This document shows positions 63,108 to 64,000 of a DNA stretch of 64,000 bases, piece by piece. Position 1 is the first letter of the stretch, and each line of letters begins with the position of its first letter. The position numbers and the translations under genes are program-made. The DNA lies in the NCBI RefSeq assembly GCF_019924045.1, contig NZ_JAHXBN010000014.1, positions 186,001-250,000 of the forward strand. The letters are read 5' to 3'. Origin of the DNA: Dyadobacter fermentans. GTDB lineage: Bacteria > Bacteroidota > Bacteroidia > Cytophagales > Spirosomataceae. The notes below the pieces were generated by a model, which searched no databases, was not told the origin of the DNA, and saw only the letters and a program-made list of their open reading frames with translations.

Positions 63108-63287
63108 GGCTAACAGATTTGCATTTGGTTGAGCCAAAATTAGCATGGCTGTAAGGCTTGCCCAGCGTGTATTGTGCACCAAACGGGACAAGCAGGGGAT
63201 GAAGCGTACAAGGCGATGTATGGAGTGTTCGATGGATGTAAATGTCGGTTCGGACTGGTATTTTACCGGTGCTGTTCGGCACGGTGA

Positions 63288-63318
63288 CGTTTCATAGCCC
63301 TTAAATGCCGTTTCATAG
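63288..63318 (+). promoter_or_regulatory. candidate LytTR-binding direct repeats
   Basis: CGTTTCATAG occurs at 63288-63297 and again at 63309-63318, exactly 21 bp apart, i.e. two helical turns. LytTR regulators bind pairs of about 9-bp direct repeats with this spacing. They lie 93-123 nt before the regulator gene and also upstream of the divergent lipoprotein gene. Confidence 0.55.
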
Positions 63319-63410
63319 GACGTTTATGTGTTTCCGTTTCCCGCAGATTTCAGGAATTGGTTATCTTGACCTACCTTTTGATCCTAAAACATGAACTGCA
63401 AAACCAATTT

Positions 63411-64000
63411 ATGAAGGTATTATTGATTGAAGACGAGGATCTGGCTGTGAGAAAACTCTCCAAACTACTGACTGAAATTGATGGGAATATAGAAATCGTC
63501 GGCAAGGCCGCCAGCGTGCAGGAATCGGTGGATTTTCTGAAAGAGAATGAAGTTCCCGACCTTATTCTGATGGATATTGAGCTGGCCGATGGCCAAAGCT
63601 TCGAAATATTCGATCAGGTGAAAGTGGAATCGCCGGTGATATTCACCACTTCCTACGACGAGTACGCGCTCCGGGCATTCAAGGTTAATAGTATCGACTA
63701 CCTGCTCAAACCGATCAAACGGCAGGAGCTGGAAGCCAGTTTGGCGAAATACAATCGTCTCACAAAGGGTGCGGAGAGCGACGTTTCCAAAAGTGCCGCC
63801 AATGTAGACCGCGACGCGATCGATTCGCTGGTTAAGCAGCTTCGTCAGCAAATGCAGCCTTCCGAATACCGGAAACGGTTTCTGGTCAAGCATTTGCAGC
63901 AATGGGTGCCCGTGGAGGTGAGCGACATCGCCTATTTCTATTCGGAAGAGGGGACAAGTCTTTTCAAATCAAAGAATAACCAGAAATACCCGGTCGATTA
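63411..64000 (+). CDS. LytTR family response regulator (cut by the window end)
   Basis: Response regulator starting MKVLLIEDEDLAVRKL at ATG 63411 and still open at the window end, so 196 residues are visible. The receiver domain has the acidic EDED cluster, the phospho-acceptor Asp in LILMDIEL and Lys in LLKPIK. The LytTR domain begins at FLVKHLQQWVPVEVSDIAYF. It is highly similar to the regulator at 40642 over its whole visible length. The two kinases upstream in the same direction are its likely partners. Confidence 0.95.
   Translation, partial: MKVLLIEDEDLAVRKLSKLLTEIDGNIEIVGKAASVQESVDFLKENEVPDLILMDIELADGQSFEIFDQVKVESPVIFTTSYDEYALRAFKVNSIDYLLKPIKRQELEASLAKYNRLTKGAESDVSKSAANVDRDAIDSLVKQLRQQMQPSEYRKRFLVKHLQQWVPVEVSDIAYFYSEEGTSLFKSKNNQKYPVD

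Overview
This is a chromosome segment from a Bacteroidota bacterium, most probably of the order Cytophagales (Dyadobacter/Spirosoma-like; this placement is an inference from gene content). The signs are two SusC/SusD pairs, a FecR-type anti-sigma factor, LytTR regulators with LytS-type kinases, a GH97 enzyme, and promoters of the Bacteroidota form TTG-N18/19-TAnnTTTG. I recognise no rRNA, functional tRNA, CRISPR array, transposase or phage gene. Coding density is high and there is no large mobile island. Several families of palindromic intergenic repeats lie in the gaps.

Layout. 0-14 kb: a polysaccharide-utilisation-type locus made of FecR, a SusC with an STN domain, SusD, a large cytochrome-c/DUF1549/LamG/DUF1553 lipoprotein, a Tat-exported DUF1501 protein and a GH95-like secreted glycosidase. 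14-18 kb: a small operon of membrane and secreted proteins of unknown role, a GlxA-type regulator and two VOC proteins. 18-22.7 kb: a short UvrA-like ABC protein, an SRPBCC protein, an NTF2-like lipoprotein, a PIN-domain toxin with its partner, and a truncated acetyltransferase relic. 22.7-28 kb: outer-membrane and calcineurin-type proteins, then an ECF sigma / membrane anti-sigma / DUF4097-like operon. 28-31 kb: a dense repeat cluster, a GT39-type membrane glycosyltransferase and a membrane-anchored PHP-type hydrolase.

31-37.7 kb: a second SusC/SusD pair with an alkaline-phosphatase-superfamily enzyme instead of glycosidases, behind a good promoter and a leader of about 395 nt. 37.7-39.8 kb: a compact cassette of a 57-residue protein and a GNAT protein with its own near-perfect promoter, then a metallophosphoesterase. 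40.6-43.7 kb: kinase-kinase-LytTR regulator. 44-50.5 kb: a PepSY membrane protein, a membrane protein, a GH97 enzyme, an AT-hook protein, and a DUF4198/mini-Fur operon. 50.6-60.2 kb: a GAF protein, an ABM-like protein, an AraC regulator/SDR pair, another AraC regulator, a class A penicillin-binding protein and an FAD oxidoreductase. 60.5-64 kb: a second kinase-kinase-LytTR regulator set, cut off by the window end.

Three observations tie genes together. The PepSY and DUF4198/mini-Fur promoters share a 7-1-7 AAATAG-A-CTATTT-type palindrome at the same place in the promoter, suggesting one metal regulon. The two kinase/kinase/LytTR sets share the same order, a divergent kinase followed by a canonical one, and the second regulator has direct repeats exactly 21 bp apart upstream. 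The small-protein/GNAT cassette is the best candidate for an undescribed two-gene system.
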